A stretch of DNA of 64,000 nucleotides from Ensifer sp. BR816 (GCF_000378985.1 NZ_KB905370.1:5811520-5875519); one strand, 5' to 3'. Shown: positions 37,807-47,671, numbered from the stretch's first letter. Numbers and translations are program-made. Notes: generated from the sequence alone by a model not told the origin.

Positions 37807-38490
37807 GTGTCTCAGCCCCTTGTCGTCTTCGATCTCGACGGTACCCTCGTCGACACCGCGCCCGACCTCGTCGCCAGCCTCAACCATGCGGTCACCCAGG
37901 CTGGTATCGAGCCCGTCACCTATGCCGACCTCACCCACCTCGTGGGCCACGGCGCCCGCGCCATGATCGAGCGAACCTTCGCGCTGCGCGGCAAGGCGCT
38001 GAGCGAGGAGGAACTGACCTGGCAGATGAAGGCGTTCGTGGACTTCTACCACGGCTCGATGCCGGGTGGATCGTTGCCCTATCCCGGGCTGGTCTCGGCG
38101 CTCGACCGCCTGCAGGACGCCGGCCTGCGACTCGCCGTCTGCACCAACAAGCCTGAAATGCTGGCGAAGCGCCTCCTCGACGGGCTCGGTCTCATCGATC
38201 GCTTTGCGGCCATTTCCGGCGGCGACACGTTTTCCGTCCGCAAACCGAATGCCGAGCACCTCCTCTCGACGGTTGCCAATGCTGGCGCCGTGGCGGAACA
38301 CGCGGTGATGGTCGGCGACAGCCTCAACGACATACTGGTCGCCCGCAACGCCTCCGTTCCATCGATCGCCGTACCGTTCGGCTACTCCGATGTGCCGATC
38401 GAGAGCCTCTCGCCCGATCGGATCATCCAGCATTTCGATGAATTGACCCCGGAGCTCGTCAGGACGGTTCTCAAGCGGGAAAAGAAGTAA
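37807..38490 (+). CDS. gph: Phosphoglycolate phosphatase
   Basis: A 227-residue HAD-superfamily phosphatase that removes phosphate from 2-phosphoglycolate. Motif I VFDLDGTLVDTAPDL gives Asp9 and Asp11, motif II VCTNKP is near 117, motif III lysine is in KPNAEHL near 150 and motif IV VGDSLNDILVARNA near 174. I choose GTG 37807 because GAGG lies six bases upstream and the protein then begins at the first strand; a TTG at 37801 is the alternative. It converges with the L,D-transpeptidase gene. Confidence 0.92.
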   Translation: MSQPLVVFDLDGTLVDTAPDLVASLNHAVTQAGIEPVTYADLTHLVGHGARAMIERTFALRGKALSEEELTWQMKAFVDFYHGSMPGGSLPYPGLVSALDRLQDAGLRLAVCTNKPEMLAKRLLDGLGLIDRFAAISGGDTFSVRKPNAEHLLSTVANAGAVAEHAVMVGDSLNDILVARNASVPSIAVPFGYSDVPIESLSPDRIIQHFDELTPELVRTVLKREKK

Positions 38491-38663
38491 AGCACCCGCA
38501 TCTGCTTGCTCGAGATGCCTAACGGCTTCGAAGCGGCCGCGTCGCAGTGGCTGCTTCCTGGAGAGGTTCTCGGCTGCATGCTTTGCCCGCGTGACACAAA
38601 GCGCAAAGGCCCCACCATTCGCAGGGCCTTCCATCTCACTGGACTTACGCCTCGGGCGCTTCG

Positions 38664-40556
38664 TCAGCCCTCGGCTTGCTGCCGCGCCTTCCGGGTCGCC
38701 TCCAACGCGCGGTTCATGTACATGTCGCGCTCGTAGACGTCGTTGAAATACTCCACCTTGCCGTCCTTGTTCGGCCAGGCCGTGAAGTAGGAAACATAGA
38801 CCGGCACCTTCTGCGGCACCGGCAGCGCCCTGTTGTGCCCCTGGGCGATCTCCTTGCCGACCTCGTCCATGCTGATGCCGAGGACGGCCGCCGCCATGCG
38901 TCGCGGCTCGGCGAGACGGACGCATCCGTGGCTGAGCGCCCGCTGGTCGCGCTTGAAGAAGCTCTTCGACGGCGTGTCGTGCATGTAGATCGCATGCGAA
39001 TTCGGGAAGAGAATTTTCAGCTCTCCTAGCGCATTGTCGCTGCTCGGCGGCTGGCGCACGGCGATCGAGTTCGTAGATCCGTACCAATCTACCGCATAAG
39101 ACGGCACGACCCGGCCGCCGACCTCGACCTGGTATCCCATGCGGTCGAGATAGCTTGGATCGCTGCGCAGCTTCGGCAGCATCTCGTTGACGATGATCGA
39201 CTGGGGCACGCCCCAATAGGGATTGACCTCGACGGTCTGGATCTCGTCGTGGAAGAAATAGGTCTGGTTCGCCTTCGACCCGACCACCACCCGCATGGAG
39301 AACTGCTCCGCGCCCTGGTCGGTATAGTAGGCCATGAAGGCAGGCTGGTTGATGAAGACGTAGCGATTGCCGAGATCGTTCGGCAGCCAGCGGGCCTGCT
39401 CCATCGCGATCTCGATCTTGCTGATCTTGCTGGCGGTCGTGTCGCCGCCGGTCAATACGCGGATCGAGGCCTGGCCGACGACCCCATCTGCCTTCAGCCC
39501 GTGCTCCTTCTGGAAGGCTTCGACAAGAGAAACCAGTTCGGGCGTGTACTCGGGTGTCCCCTGATAGCCGGCCAACACGACGGCGTGCTCGGTTTTCAGC
39601 GCCTCGGAGGCTTTCAGCTTTATCCCGGCAACGATATTGGCAAGCTCCGGATTGTTGTCGCCTGGCTTCAATAGCGTTCCCGGCGCGATTTCGACGCGCG
39701 GTGCGGCGTCCGTTTCGGCTCGAAGCCTTTCGAGCTCCTGCTTGAGCGCGAGGAACTGCGGGCTCTTCGGGTTCCGCTCTTCGATCAGCGCTGCGGCATC
39801 GGCACTTGTCGCAGCTTTGTCGAGGAAGGAGACAAGGTCGACGCTCTTGCGCTTGAAGTCGTGGTAGCCGGAGATCTTGTTCGGGTCGATGCGCCCCCGC
39901 ACCGTGTCCTGAACATAGGTGAGGACCGCGGCGGACATGGCGATCTCGAAGCGGACAAGGTCCTTTTCCCGCGCGACCATGTCGGCGCGATCGAAGGTGT
40001 CGGCCGGAACGGCGACTGCGTAATCCTTCGGGTCGAGCCCGACCTTTGCGGCATCGCCAAGAACGGCGAGCGCAGATTTGGCCTTTGCATTGACGCCATT
40101 GCCATCGATCCAGACGAAATCGCTCCGGCCAGCGTAAAACGCCTCGACCGCCTTCGCGACATCGGCCGGCGCCAGCACATCGACTTGCGGCAGGAACTGG
40201 CGGGCATCCGAAAGGGGAATGCGCAGCATCGGCGGAAAGCCGTAACTGCGAACCGAACCCGTAACGACGGGATCAAGCAGCCGATCGGTGGCGATCTTGC
40301 GCAGCTGTTCGGGCTTGTACGTGTAGTAGCGCGGACTGGAAACGCGTGGCGGCTTTACCGCGGATCTGTCTTCAAGGCGCTGCGGCGCCATCATGTCGTA
40401 GCCGGGCTGGGCCGGGTAAGCTTGCTCCGGCGTGCGCTTCCTGCCGCCGCGGATGAAATCCATCAGCGTAAGTGCTGAGGCCGGCCGCACATCTATGGTT
40501 GCAATCGCACAGCCGCCCATCAGCGCCACAATCGCTACCGATTTGATAATTTTCAT
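38664..40556 (-). CDS. L,D-transpeptidase, YcbB-type murein cross-linking enzyme
   Basis: A 630-residue periplasmic enzyme. The signal peptide is MKIIKSVAIVALMGGCAIAT and onward to about residue 28. A helical scaffold domain spans 100-300, a peptidoglycan-binding segment 330-375 (YTPELVSLVEAFQKEHGLKA, DGVVGQASIRVL) and a YkuD catalytic domain 385-560 with the motif HDTPSKSFFKRDQRALSHGC, whose last cysteine is the nucleophile. It forms 3-3 cross-links in murein, which are abundant in Rhizobiales. The Arg/Lys-rich N-terminal region (IRGGRKRTPEQAYP) is unusual and probably disordered. Confidence 0.92.
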   Translation of the reverse strand: MKIIKSVAIVALMGGCAIATIDVRPASALTLMDFIRGGRKRTPEQAYPAQPGYDMMAPQRLEDRSAVKPPRVSSPRYYTYKPEQLRKIATDRLLDPVVTGSVRSYGFPPMLRIPLSDARQFLPQVDVLAPADVAKAVEAFYAGRSDFVWIDGNGVNAKAKSALAVLGDAAKVGLDPKDYAVAVPADTFDRADMVAREKDLVRFEIAMSAAVLTYVQDTVRGRIDPNKISGYHDFKRKSVDLVSFLDKAATSADAAALIEERNPKSPQFLALKQELERLRAETDAAPRVEIAPGTLLKPGDNNPELANIVAGIKLKASEALKTEHAVVLAGYQGTPEYTPELVSLVEAFQKEHGLKADGVVGQASIRVLTGGDTTASKISKIEIAMEQARWLPNDLGNRYVFINQPAFMAYYTDQGAEQFSMRVVVGSKANQTYFFHDEIQTVEVNPYWGVPQSIIVNEMLPKLRSDPSYLDRMGYQVEVGGRVVPSYAVDWYGSTNSIAVRQPPSSDNALGELKILFPNSHAIYMHDTPSKSFFKRDQRALSHGCVRLAEPRRMAAAVLGISMDEVGKEIAQGHNRALPVPQKVPVYVSYFTAWPNKDGKVEYFNDVYERDMYMNRALEATRKARQQAEG

Positions 40557-41022
40557 AAGAATAAACGTCCCCGTATCGCGTTACCGCCGAATTCGGCCGC
40601 TGCCAGATTCTCGCCACGCCCTCGTGCCCGAAGACTTATAGAAAAGGATGGTGAATGAAAAGGAAACGACCGCAATCGGAATCCGATCATCTGCCCTGAA
40701 ACCGCTCGCCTTCACGCCAGGCTGAGCTCTGCAAGCCTCTGATTTGCATCTATTTTGCACCAACTGATTGCGCGACGGTGTTTCCTGAGGCGCCACAAAG
40801 GAAGTCGCCAGTCTGTGACAGAAAGGTCACGCTTCCGTTCACCGCTCAGAATTGCCGCATCGCAGCAATATTCAAACGATTGTAGCTCTGCGCGGGCCCC
40901 TGCAGCCCTTTACAAGCCGGCATTGCCGGGGCAGAGAGATGCCCGGCACCGGGGAGGACAACCGGCGACACCGGCATCTTCGCCTCGGCTTGATGAAGCG
41001 CATCACGAAGGCAGGTATCACG
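40557..41022. other. Divergent promoter region, L,D-transpeptidase / fumC
   Basis: This 466-bp spacer lies between divergent starts. It includes a GTGAC-N6-GTCAC inverted repeat near 40815-40830 and a run of GCCGG/CCGGC complementary blocks at 40915-40985 that could fold in the fumC leader. The fumC frame extends upstream through this area, but the sequence there does not match fumarase and I treat it as non-coding. Confidence 0.45.
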
Positions 41023-42414
41023 ATGACATCGACGCGCACGGAAACAGATACGTTCGGCCCCATCGAAGTGGCGAACGACCGCTACTGGGGTGCCCAGGCC
41101 CAACGCTCGCTCGGCAACTTCAAGATCGGCTGGGAAAAGCAGCCGCTGGCGATCGTCCGGGCGCTCGGCATCGTCAAGCAGGCAGCCGCCCGCGCCAATA
41201 TGGCGCTCGACCGCCTTGATCCGAAGATCGGCGACGCCATCGTCAACGCGGCGCAGGAAGTGATCGACGGCAAGCTCAACGACCACTTCCCGCTTGTCGT
41301 CTGGCAGACCGGCTCTGGCACGCAGTCGAACATGAATGCCAACGAGGTCATTTCCAATCGTGCGATCGAGCTGCTCGGCGGCGTCATGGGATCGAAGAAG
41401 CCCGTGCATCCGAACGACCACGTCAACATGAGCCAGTCATCGAACGACACGTTCCCCACGGCCATGCACATCGCCTGCGCCGAGCGGGTGATCCACGATC
41501 TGCTACCCGCGCTCAAGCATCTGCACAAGGCGCTTGAAGAGAAGGTCAAGGCTTTCGACCACATCATCAAGATCGGCCGCACCCACACGCAGGATGCGAC
41601 GCCGTTGACGCTCGGCCAGGAGTTCTCCGGCTATGCGGCTCAGGTCGCCTCGTCGATCAAGCGCATCGAGATGACCCTGCCCGGCCTCTGCGAACTCGCC
41701 CAGGGCGGCACCGCCGTCGGCACCGGCCTCAATGCTCCCGTCGGCTTCGCCGAGAAAGTGGCGGAGGAAATCGCCGCAATCACCGGCATCGCATTCACCT
41801 CGGCGCCGAACAAGTTCGAGGCCCTCGCCGCGCATGATTCCATGGTGTTCAGCCACGGCGCGATCAACGCGACGGCCGCCGCCCTCTTCAAGATCGCCAA
41901 CGATATCCGTTTCCTCGGCTCGGGCCCCCGTTCCGGCCTCGGCGAATTGTCACTGCCGGAGAACGAACCGGGCTCCTCGATCATGCCCGGCAAGGTCAAC
42001 CCGACCCAGTGCGAAGCGCTGACCCAGGTCTGCGCCCAGGTGTTCGGCAACCACGCCTCCCTCACCTTCGCCGGCAGCCAGGGCCACTTCGAGCTCAACG
42101 TCTTCAACCCGCTGATGGCCTACAACTTCCTCCAGTCGGTCCAGCTTCTCGCCGATGCGGCGGTTTCCTTTACCGACAATTGCGTCGTCGGCATCGAGGC
42201 ACGCGAAGACAACATCAAGGCGGCGCTCGACCGCTCGCTGATGCTCGTCACGGCGCTGGCGCCGAAGATCGGCTACGACAATGCCGCCAAGATCGCCAAG
42301 ACCGCGCACAAGAACGGCACGACCTTGCGCGAAGAGGCCGTGGGCGGCGGCTATGTGACGAACGAGGAGTTCGACGCGGTCGTACGCCCGGAGACAATGA
42401 TCAGCCCCGCCTGA
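41023..42414 (+). CDS. fumC: Class II fumarate hydratase
   Basis: A 463-residue iron-independent fumarase interconverting fumarate and malate in the TCA cycle. Family signatures: [20 protein letters not shown] at the N-terminus, [17 protein letters not shown] near 95, [17 protein letters not shown] near 135, [20 protein letters not shown] near 183 and [17 protein letters not shown] near 315. The ATG at 41023 gives the exact family length; the frame extends upstream without similarity. A strong hairpin follows the stop. Confidence 0.96.
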   Translation: MTSTRTETDTFGPIEVANDRYWGAQAQRSLGNFKIGWEKQPLAIVRALGIVKQAAARANMALDRLDPKIGDAIVNAAQEVIDGKLNDHFPLVVWQTGSGTQSNMNANEVISNRAIELLGGVMGSKKPVHPNDHVNMSQSSNDTFPTAMHIACAERVIHDLLPALKHLHKALEEKVKAFDHIIKIGRTHTQDATPLTLGQEFSGYAAQVASSIKRIEMTLPGLCELAQGGTAVGTGLNAPVGFAEKVAEEIAAITGIAFTSAPNKFEALAAHDSMVFSHGAINATAAALFKIANDIRFLGSGPRSGLGELSLPENEPGSSIMPGKVNPTQCEALTQVCAQVFGNHASLTFAGSQGHFELNVFNPLMAYNFLQSVQLLADAAVSFTDNCVVGIEAREDNIKAALDRSLMLVTALAPKIGYDNAAKIAKTAHKNGTTLREEAVGGGYVTNEEFDAVVRPETMISPA

Positions 42415-42421
42415 TCGATCC

Positions 42422-42452
42422 GAGGCCGCGGCCCTGCGGGCGCCGCGGCCTC
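42422..42452 (+). terminator. Hairpin after fumC, probable terminator
   Basis: A perfect 10-bp stem (GAGGCCGCGG at 42422-42431 with its complement at 42443-42452) begins 8 bp after the fumC stop. It is followed by TCCTTGCC, only a weak T tract, so termination may be inefficient. Confidence 0.55.
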
Positions 42453-42625
42453 TCCTTGCCGACCTGCGCTTTCGCTGAGGTCCACACCAGCACCGACATG
42501 GCCTCTCTGCGCGAATATTCATTCGAATTGCATCGATGCGCCCAAGCAATCGTTAAGACTTCACAAAGCTTTTGCCCCTAAAAAATAGCAGACATTAGAG
42601 ACAATTAATTTAAAAGGCTTGGCAT

Positions 42626-43696
42626 ATGCAGACGGCAACTTCGAACAAGACGCCGACGCCCGATATCGCTGCGCAAATTACCCATGCGATGCGTATGATG
42701 GGCGTTGCGCCGATACCGCGCAATTACGAGCTTTATTACGAGGCCTATCTTGGCTCGAACCCGCAACTGTCGAAGGAACTCGCGGCGCTCGGGAGCCGCG
42801 CGACCCAGGAAGAACTAGACGCCATCGGCGCGCGCTATTTCAGCCATATCCACCATTCGCGCGGGATCGAGCGCGCCCACAGCACGCTGGCGGCAAAGCT
42901 GGCCGAACTCGTCACCCTCATGCGGGACGAACAATACGCGCTCGAGAGCTACAACAAGGTCCTCGACGAAGCCTACCTGAACATCACCAACAAGAGCGCG
43001 GCGAGCGCCGACCTTCTCCGCCACGCGATCGACATCCTGTGCGAGGCGACTGCCGACACGATGAACCAGGGCAAGGAGCGCGTGCAGACGGTCGTTCAGA
43101 AATCCGTCGAGATGGAAGCGATCCGCCAGGAACTCGACGAATACAAGCGCATTGCCAACACCGATTCCCTGACGCGCCTCAGCAATCGCCGTGCCTTCGA
43201 CGAGACGCTCGCTGCGGTCTACAACAATGAGCAATTGCGCAACTATACCGGCCTGCTCGTCGTTGACATCGACCATTTCAAGAAGGTCAATGACACATTC
43301 GGCCATCCGGTCGGGGACAAGATCCTCTCGACCGTCGGAACCGTCATTCGCGCCAATCTCCGGCGGGATGCCTTCGTCGCCCGCACCGGCGGCGAGGAGT
43401 TTGCCGTCGTGCTGAGCGACAGCACCCAGGAGGAATGCCTGCAGGCCGCCGACCGCATCCGCAGCGTTCTGGCGAGCACGCCGTTCAAGAACTCCAAGAC
43501 GGGGGTCAACTACGGCCCGATCACCCTCTCCGTTGGTGTGTGCATGGCAACGGCGGCGGACGATCCGCTCGATCTCTATCACAAGGCCGATATCGCGCTT
43601 TATGCAGCGAAGAATTCCGGGCGCAACAGGACGATCCTCTTCGAGGACGGCATGCGGAAGGACTCGGGGCGGAACTGGCTGATCTACCGGCGCTAA
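42626..43696 (+). CDS. GGDEF-domain diguanylate cyclase
   Basis: A 356-residue protein. Residues 1-165 are an all-helical cytoplasmic region with a probable coiled coil just before the catalytic domain, and residues 180-345 are a GGDEF domain (NTDSLTRLSNRRAFDETL, DIDHFKKVNDTFGHPVGD). The active motif is intact (ARTGGEEFAVVLSD). The usual inhibitory RxxD five residues before it reads RRDA, so product inhibition may be absent. No membrane segment is seen. It stands alone with an AT-rich upstream region; the input signal is unknown. Confidence 0.9.
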   Translation: MQTATSNKTPTPDIAAQITHAMRMMGVAPIPRNYELYYEAYLGSNPQLSKELAALGSRATQEELDAIGARYFSHIHHSRGIERAHSTLAAKLAELVTLMRDEQYALESYNKVLDEAYLNITNKSAASADLLRHAIDILCEATADTMNQGKERVQTVVQKSVEMEAIRQELDEYKRIANTDSLTRLSNRRAFDETLAAVYNNEQLRNYTGLLVVDIDHFKKVNDTFGHPVGDKILSTVGTVIRANLRRDAFVARTGGEEFAVVLSDSTQEECLQAADRIRSVLASTPFKNSKTGVNYGPITLSVGVCMATAADDPLDLYHKADIALYAAKNSGRNRTILFEDGMRKDSGRNWLIYRR

Positions 43697-43745
43697 ATCA
43701 ATTCATCGTTTCATTGAAACGTCATCGTCTGTGCCAAATCGGTTG

Positions 43746-44354
43746 CTACCACATCGTTTTTGCTGCGCGGCCGGGCCATTCCCGGTCATAGGCATCCTTG
43801 TCGAAATCGGCTTTGGCCGCCTTCAAGAGCGCCCCGGGGGACGGCAGCGACGCCGGTTCGGCAAAACGCTCCGGGTTCCAGAGCTGCGAGCGCAACAAGG
43901 CCCTGGCGCACTGGAAATAGACCTCGTTGATCGTGATGACGACAACGGTGCGTGGATGCTTGCCGTCGACCTCGAAGGAGCCGATCAAAGCGGGATCGGC
44001 ACTGACGACCGCCGTCCCGTTGATGCGCATCGTCGTATTCGATCCGGGAACGAGGAACAGCAGCGCCACGCGCGGATCGCGGATGATATTGGCGAGCGAG
44101 TCGATGCGGTTGTTGCCCCGCCAATCGGGTAGCAGCACGGTCTTGTCATCGGCGACCCGGACGACCGAGAGATCGTCGCCGCGCGGTGAGCAATCCAGCC
44201 CCTCCGGTCCGACGGTCGCCAAAGCCGCGAAGGGCGAGGCCTCGATCATCCGACGGTATTCGACCGTCAGCGCGTCCGTAACCTTGACGATCGACGTTTC
44301 GCCCGCTTGGCCGTAGAGTGCCTTCAGTTCCTCGATCGTGCCGATGATCGCCAT
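43746..44354 (-). CDS. Pyridoxamine 5'-phosphate oxidase family (flavin split-barrel) protein
   Basis: A 202-residue protein of the FMN split-barrel class. The segment FAALATVGPEGLDCSPRGDD near residue 40 and the following LLPDWRGNNRIDSLANIIRD near 75 match the MSMEG_1061-like PPOX subgroup often annotated as putative flavin-nucleotide-binding proteins. It is not PdxH itself. It is 91 bp from the alpha/beta hydrolase gene on the same strand, so the two could be in one unit, but that spacing is loose. Substrate unknown. Confidence 0.82.
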   Translation of the reverse strand: MAIIGTIEELKALYGQAGETSIVKVTDALTVEYRRMIEASPFAALATVGPEGLDCSPRGDDLSVVRVADDKTVLLPDWRGNNRIDSLANIIRDPRVALLFLVPGSNTTMRINGTAVVSADPALIGSFEVDGKHPRTVVVITINEVYFQCARALLRSQLWNPERFAEPASLPSPGALLKAAKADFDKDAYDREWPGRAAKTMW

Positions 44355-44445
44355 TTCATCCTCCGACCCGCGATCCGCTCATATTGCGATGCGCAATTCC
44401 CGCAAGCTCGATTTGGAGGAATAGCATGACGCCCCGATGACGGCA

Positions 44446-45363
44446 TCATGCGATCTTCCTGAGCGAAGCCCTTTCTTCGGCTTCACCAAGGAAGGAGACG
44501 ACCTTCTCGATGACCGCAGGCGCGGAAATGATGCGCCGGTGGCCGAGGCCGTTCGCCCAATGGAGTTCCACGTTCGACCCGATCGCACCATATCGGCGTG
44601 CATGATCGGCGGAGACCTCCTTGTCGTCCTCCGCATGGACGACGAGGACTGGCTTTCGCAGCGCGCCCAGAAGGCGCGCTGCGTCAAAGCCATCGATACG
44701 ACGGCCGGACAAGCGCTCGACCATGCCTTCGAAAGCCGCCTGAGCAGCCGGCACAAGACGCATGATCTTGCCGAAACCTTTGAAGAGCCAGGCCATTTCA
44801 CTCGGCGCGCCAATGAGCACCAGCTTGGCTGGTACGCGTGCAGGCAGATCGCAAAGCACGCCTCCGGCCGCGCAGGCCAGGCTGGCTCCACCGAAGGAAT
44901 GGCCAATGCCGGCATCGAAACCGTCGAAGTGGCGCCAGGCGGCATCGATTGACCTCACCGCCTGCGGCATGGTGAGCGATCGACCCGGCGAGGCGCCATG
45001 CCCCGGCCAGTCGAGCGCCACGACTTCGGCGCCGGACGCAAGCAGCCCATCGATCATTGTCGCGAGATAATCGCTCCGCGATCCCCATCCATGTGCGAGC
45101 AGAACCCGCGGTCCGCTTGCGCCAGCGCGTGGTGGAAAATGCCGGGCGACGACCCACCCGCCGGCAAAGGAAAGGGTGACTTTGCGCGATTGCGCGATGA
45201 TCGGGGTCGCTGAACGGAGAACCGCCTTCTCCTTGCCATTCTTCGGCTTGCGGCTTGGTGTGCGGCAGAATATCTGAAAAGCCATTCTGCCGGCGGCCTC
45301 GGGAGAGACCGTGGATACGGCTTTGAGCGAGAGACGGATGACCTTGGTCGCAAAGGATGCCAT
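44446..45363 (-). CDS. Alpha/beta hydrolase
   Basis: A 305-residue serine hydrolase. The oxyanion block VLLAHGWGSRSDYLATMIDG is near residue 90, the nucleophile elbow GHSFGGASLAC near 155, the acid in VVHAEDDKEV near 250 and the catalytic His in GLGHRRI near 275. The N-terminal 60 residues (RLSLKAVSTVSPEAAGRMAF) form an extension without clear similarity. It is divergent from a MarR-type gene and shares the intergenic tandem operators, so MarR control is likely. Substrate unknown. Confidence 0.87.
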   Translation of the reverse strand: MASFATKVIRLSLKAVSTVSPEAAGRMAFQIFCRTPSRKPKNGKEKAVLRSATPIIAQSRKVTLSFAGGWVVARHFPPRAGASGPRVLLAHGWGSRSDYLATMIDGLLASGAEVVALDWPGHGASPGRSLTMPQAVRSIDAAWRHFDGFDAGIGHSFGGASLACAAGGVLCDLPARVPAKLVLIGAPSEMAWLFKGFGKIMRLVPAAQAAFEGMVERLSGRRIDGFDAARLLGALRKPVLVVHAEDDKEVSADHARRYGAIGSNVELHWANGLGHRRIISAPAVIEKVVSFLGEAEERASLRKIA

Positions 45364-45381
45364 AGTGAAACTTGCCTTAAA

Positions 45382-45417
45382 TGTTCAAGCATGAACATAA
45401 TTGTACAACGATGAACA
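45382..45417. promoter_or_regulatory. Tandem MarR-type operators between hydrolase and marR
   Basis: Two 16-bp elements lie exactly 20 bp apart from start to start: TGTTCAAGCATGAACA (45382-45397, perfect TGTTCA/TGAACA arms) and TGTACAACGATGAACA (45402-45417, one mismatch in the arms). They fill the 47-bp gap between the divergent genes, and the second overlaps the chosen start codon of marR. This layout suggests repression of both genes by the MarR protein, bound on one helical face two turns apart. Confidence 0.7.
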
Positions 45418-45914
45418 AAAATCAAGCGTCCCCCAAAGATCACCATTTCCCCTGGGAGCATCCGCGTTTTAGAAGCTGGATCGCCGTCGCACGCGCCTGC
45501 CAGCTGATGCAACAAACGTTGACGCGCCGGATGGCCCATTTGGACATCAAGCCGCCGCACCTGGATATCGTGATCAACCTCTACCGTTTTGACGGAATCA
45601 CCCAACAGGAGCTTGCCCGCAAGTTGCTCGTCGGCCGCTCCAATATGAGCATGCTGCTGCCGCAGCTCGAAAAGCGCGGCCTGATCGAGCGCCGTGGCGA
45701 TGCCAAGGACAAGCGGGTGCTGCGGCTGTCACTGACCGCGGCTGGCCGGGCACTCACCGAAGAAGCGATGGAAATCCAGACGGCGCTGATCGAAAGCTCC
45801 CACGCCGGCTCTCCGATCGAGGATTGCATGAAGGTCGCGGAATCGATGGAGCGGATCATCTCGACCTTGCTCAAGGAGGACGTCGAACTTCCCGATCGCG
45901 AAAGCCAAGGCTGA
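45411..45914 (+). CDS. MarR family transcriptional regulator
   Basis: A 167-residue winged-helix regulator. The DNA-binding part runs from about residue 55 to 115 (GITQQELARKLLVGRSNMSM, LLPQLEKRGLIERRGDAKDK, the last piece being the wing). I choose the ATG at 45411 (MNKNQASPKDHHF), because the earlier ATG at 45381 would put the whole operator pair inside the gene. Such proteins sense small ligands and often repress a neighbour; the divergent hydrolase gene is the probable target. It abuts the convergent DUF971 gene without a gap. Confidence 0.88.
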   Translation: MNKNQASPKDHHFPWEHPRFRSWIAVARACQLMQQTLTRRMAHLDIKPPHLDIVINLYRFDGITQQELARKLLVGRSNMSMLLPQLEKRGLIERRGDAKDKRVLRLSLTAAGRALTEEAMEIQTALIESSHAGSPIEDCMKVAESMERIISTLLKEDVELPDRESQG

Positions 45915-46289
45915 TCAGCGCGGCTTCTCGGACTTGTCGCGCGACATGCCTTTGTCGGCAAGCTCCTGCTCATAGGCACCGAAGAGCTCGCCGCCCTTCT
46001 CGCCGAGTTCGCGCAGATAGGTCCAGGTGTAGATGCCTGTGTCGTGGAAATCGTCGAAGCCGATGCGGACCGCATAATTGCCCGTCGGCTGCACCGAGAT
46101 GATCTGCACATTGCGCTTGCCCGGCACGGTCACCCGCTGGCCCGGTCCATGGCCCTGCACTTCCGCCGATGGAGAAAGCACGCGCAACAGTTCCGCCGAA
46201 AGATCGAAGGAAGCGCCATCGTCGAAGGTCACGGTCAGCCGGTGGCGATCCTTCGACACGCGCAGTTCGGTCGGCCAGAATTCACTCAT
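45915..46289 (-). CDS. DUF971 (gamma-butyrobetaine hydroxylase-like N-terminal) protein
   Basis: A 124-residue protein made of a single DUF971 domain: WPTELRVSKDRHRLTVTFDD, LSAELLRVLSPSAEVQGHGP and IGFDDFHDTGIYTWTYLREL. Related proteins are linked to iron-sulfur protein handling and are found near cofactor genes. Its stop abuts that of marR (45914/45915). It is divergent from moaA, 159 bp away, a neighbourhood seen in other rhizobia as I recall. The longer open frame upstream is antisense to moaA and not coding. Confidence 0.85.
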   Translation of the reverse strand: MSEFWPTELRVSKDRHRLTVTFDDGASFDLSAELLRVLSPSAEVQGHGPGQRVTVPGKRNVQIISVQPTGNYAVRIGFDDFHDTGIYTWTYLRELGEKGGELFGAYEQELADKGMSRDKSEKPR

Positions 46290-46448
46290 CGTCGTCGCTC
46301 CGTTTCTCGTCACCGCTGAGTAAAGCAGAATTGACCCGGCGAAAATCTCCCGAGGGAGTCTTTCCCGATATTTGAAACAGTTTGCGACAGTATGCGCCTT
46401 GACGCGACCTCTTTCGGTCACGACATTGGGAGCGCAGGGAGAACAGAC

Positions 46449-47498
46449 TTGAACACGGCTGCAATAGACCAGACCAGCGCACGACCGCTCGACAGAATGA
46501 CCGCGCCGATGATCGACCCCTTCGGTCGCATGGTCACCTATTTGCGCGTCTCGGTCACCGACCGTTGCGATTTCCGCTGCACCTATTGCATGGCGGAGCA
46601 CATGACCTTCCTGCCGAAGAAGGATCTTCTGACGCTGGAAGAGCTGCAGCGGCTCTGTTCCGCCTTCATTGCCAAGGGGGTCCGCAAGCTGCGGCTGACC
46701 GGCGGCGAACCGCTGGTGCGCAAGAACATCATGTTCCTGGTGCGCGAACTCGGCAAGGAGATCGAAGCGGGCCGTCTCGACGAGCTCACCTTGACGACCA
46801 ACGGCTCGCAGCTTGCGAAATACGCCGCGGAGCTGGCCGACTGCGGCGTGCGCCGCATCAACGTGTCGCTCGATACGCTCAATCCAGACAAGTTCCGCGA
46901 GATCACACGCTGGGGCGAATTGTCGAAGGTCATTGAGGGGATCGACGCGGCGCAGGCGGCCGGACTGAAGGTCAAGATCAATGCGGTGGCGCTCAAGGAC
47001 TTCAACGATGCCGAAATCCCCGCGCTGATGCGCTGGGCGCATGGCCGCGGCATGGACCTGACATTGATCGAGACGATGCCGATGGGCGAGATCGACGAGG
47101 ACCGCACCGATCACTACCTGCCGCTCTCGGAGATGCGCGAGCGGCTCGAGAGAGAATTCACGCTTAAGGATATCCCCTACCGTACCGGGGGCCCGGCCCG
47201 TTACGTCGAGGTGGTGGAAACCGGGGGCCGCCTAGGCCTCATCACGCCGATGACGCACAATTTCTGTGAGAGCTGCAACCGCGTCCGTCTCACTTGTACC
47301 GGCACGCTCTACATGTGCCTCGGCCAGAACGATGCCGCCGACCTGCGCGCCGCACTGCGCGCCACCGATGACGATACCTATCTCTCCCTGGTGATCGACA
47401 ACGCGATCGGCCGCAAGCCGAAGGGCCATGATTTCATCATCGACCGCGAGCACAACCGCCCGGCCGTAGCCCGCCACATGAGCGTAACCGGCGGCTGA
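46449..47498 (+). CDS. moaA: GTP 3',8-cyclase MoaA
   Basis: A 349-residue radical SAM enzyme that starts molybdenum-cofactor synthesis from GTP. The SAM cluster motif is Cys40-x3-Cys44-x2-Cys47 ([20 protein letters not shown]). The second cluster is bound by [13 protein letters not shown] and the C-terminus ends in the essential Gly-Gly (MSVTGG). A TTG start at 46449 is chosen because GGGAG lies just upstream and the length is then typical; an ATG in the same frame at 46392 would add 19 residues. Partner genes mobA and mobB occur 13 kb away. Confidence 0.94.
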   Translation: MNTAAIDQTSARPLDRMTAPMIDPFGRMVTYLRVSVTDRCDFRCTYCMAEHMTFLPKKDLLTLEELQRLCSAFIAKGVRKLRLTGGEPLVRKNIMFLVRELGKEIEAGRLDELTLTTNGSQLAKYAAELADCGVRRINVSLDTLNPDKFREITRWGELSKVIEGIDAAQAAGLKVKINAVALKDFNDAEIPALMRWAHGRGMDLTLIETMPMGEIDEDRTDHYLPLSEMRERLEREFTLKDIPYRTGGPARYVEVVETGGRLGLITPMTHNFCESCNRVRLTCTGTLYMCLGQNDAADLRAALRATDDDTYLSLVIDNAIGRKPKGHDFIIDREHNRPAVARHMSVTGG

Positions 47499-47522
47499 CC
47501 GTTCGCCCCGTCCTTGAAAATA

Positions 47523-47574
47523 TTGCCCCTCATCCGCCTGCCGGCACCTTCTCCCCGCTCGCGGGGCGAAGGGA
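47523..47574 (+). repeat. RIME-like intergenic palindrome, left of accessory block
   Basis: The sequence from TTGCCCCTCATCCGCCTGCC through CCTTCTCCCCGC-TC-GCGGGGCGAAGG has the composition of rhizobial RIME elements. Its hairpin has a CCCCGC/GCGGGG core (47553-47566) extended by CCTTC/GAAGG. It lies just downstream of moaA and can also act as its terminator. A related copy in inverted orientation lies at 56039-56085. Confidence 0.75.
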
Positions 47575-47671
47575 CTAGCCTGAATCTCTCAAAATAAGAG
47601 GTGCATCGGGCTCGCGATTCTGGGAAACTGCTTTTGCTACAAAGGCTTACCGGGTTCGTTGCGGAGGTCCG

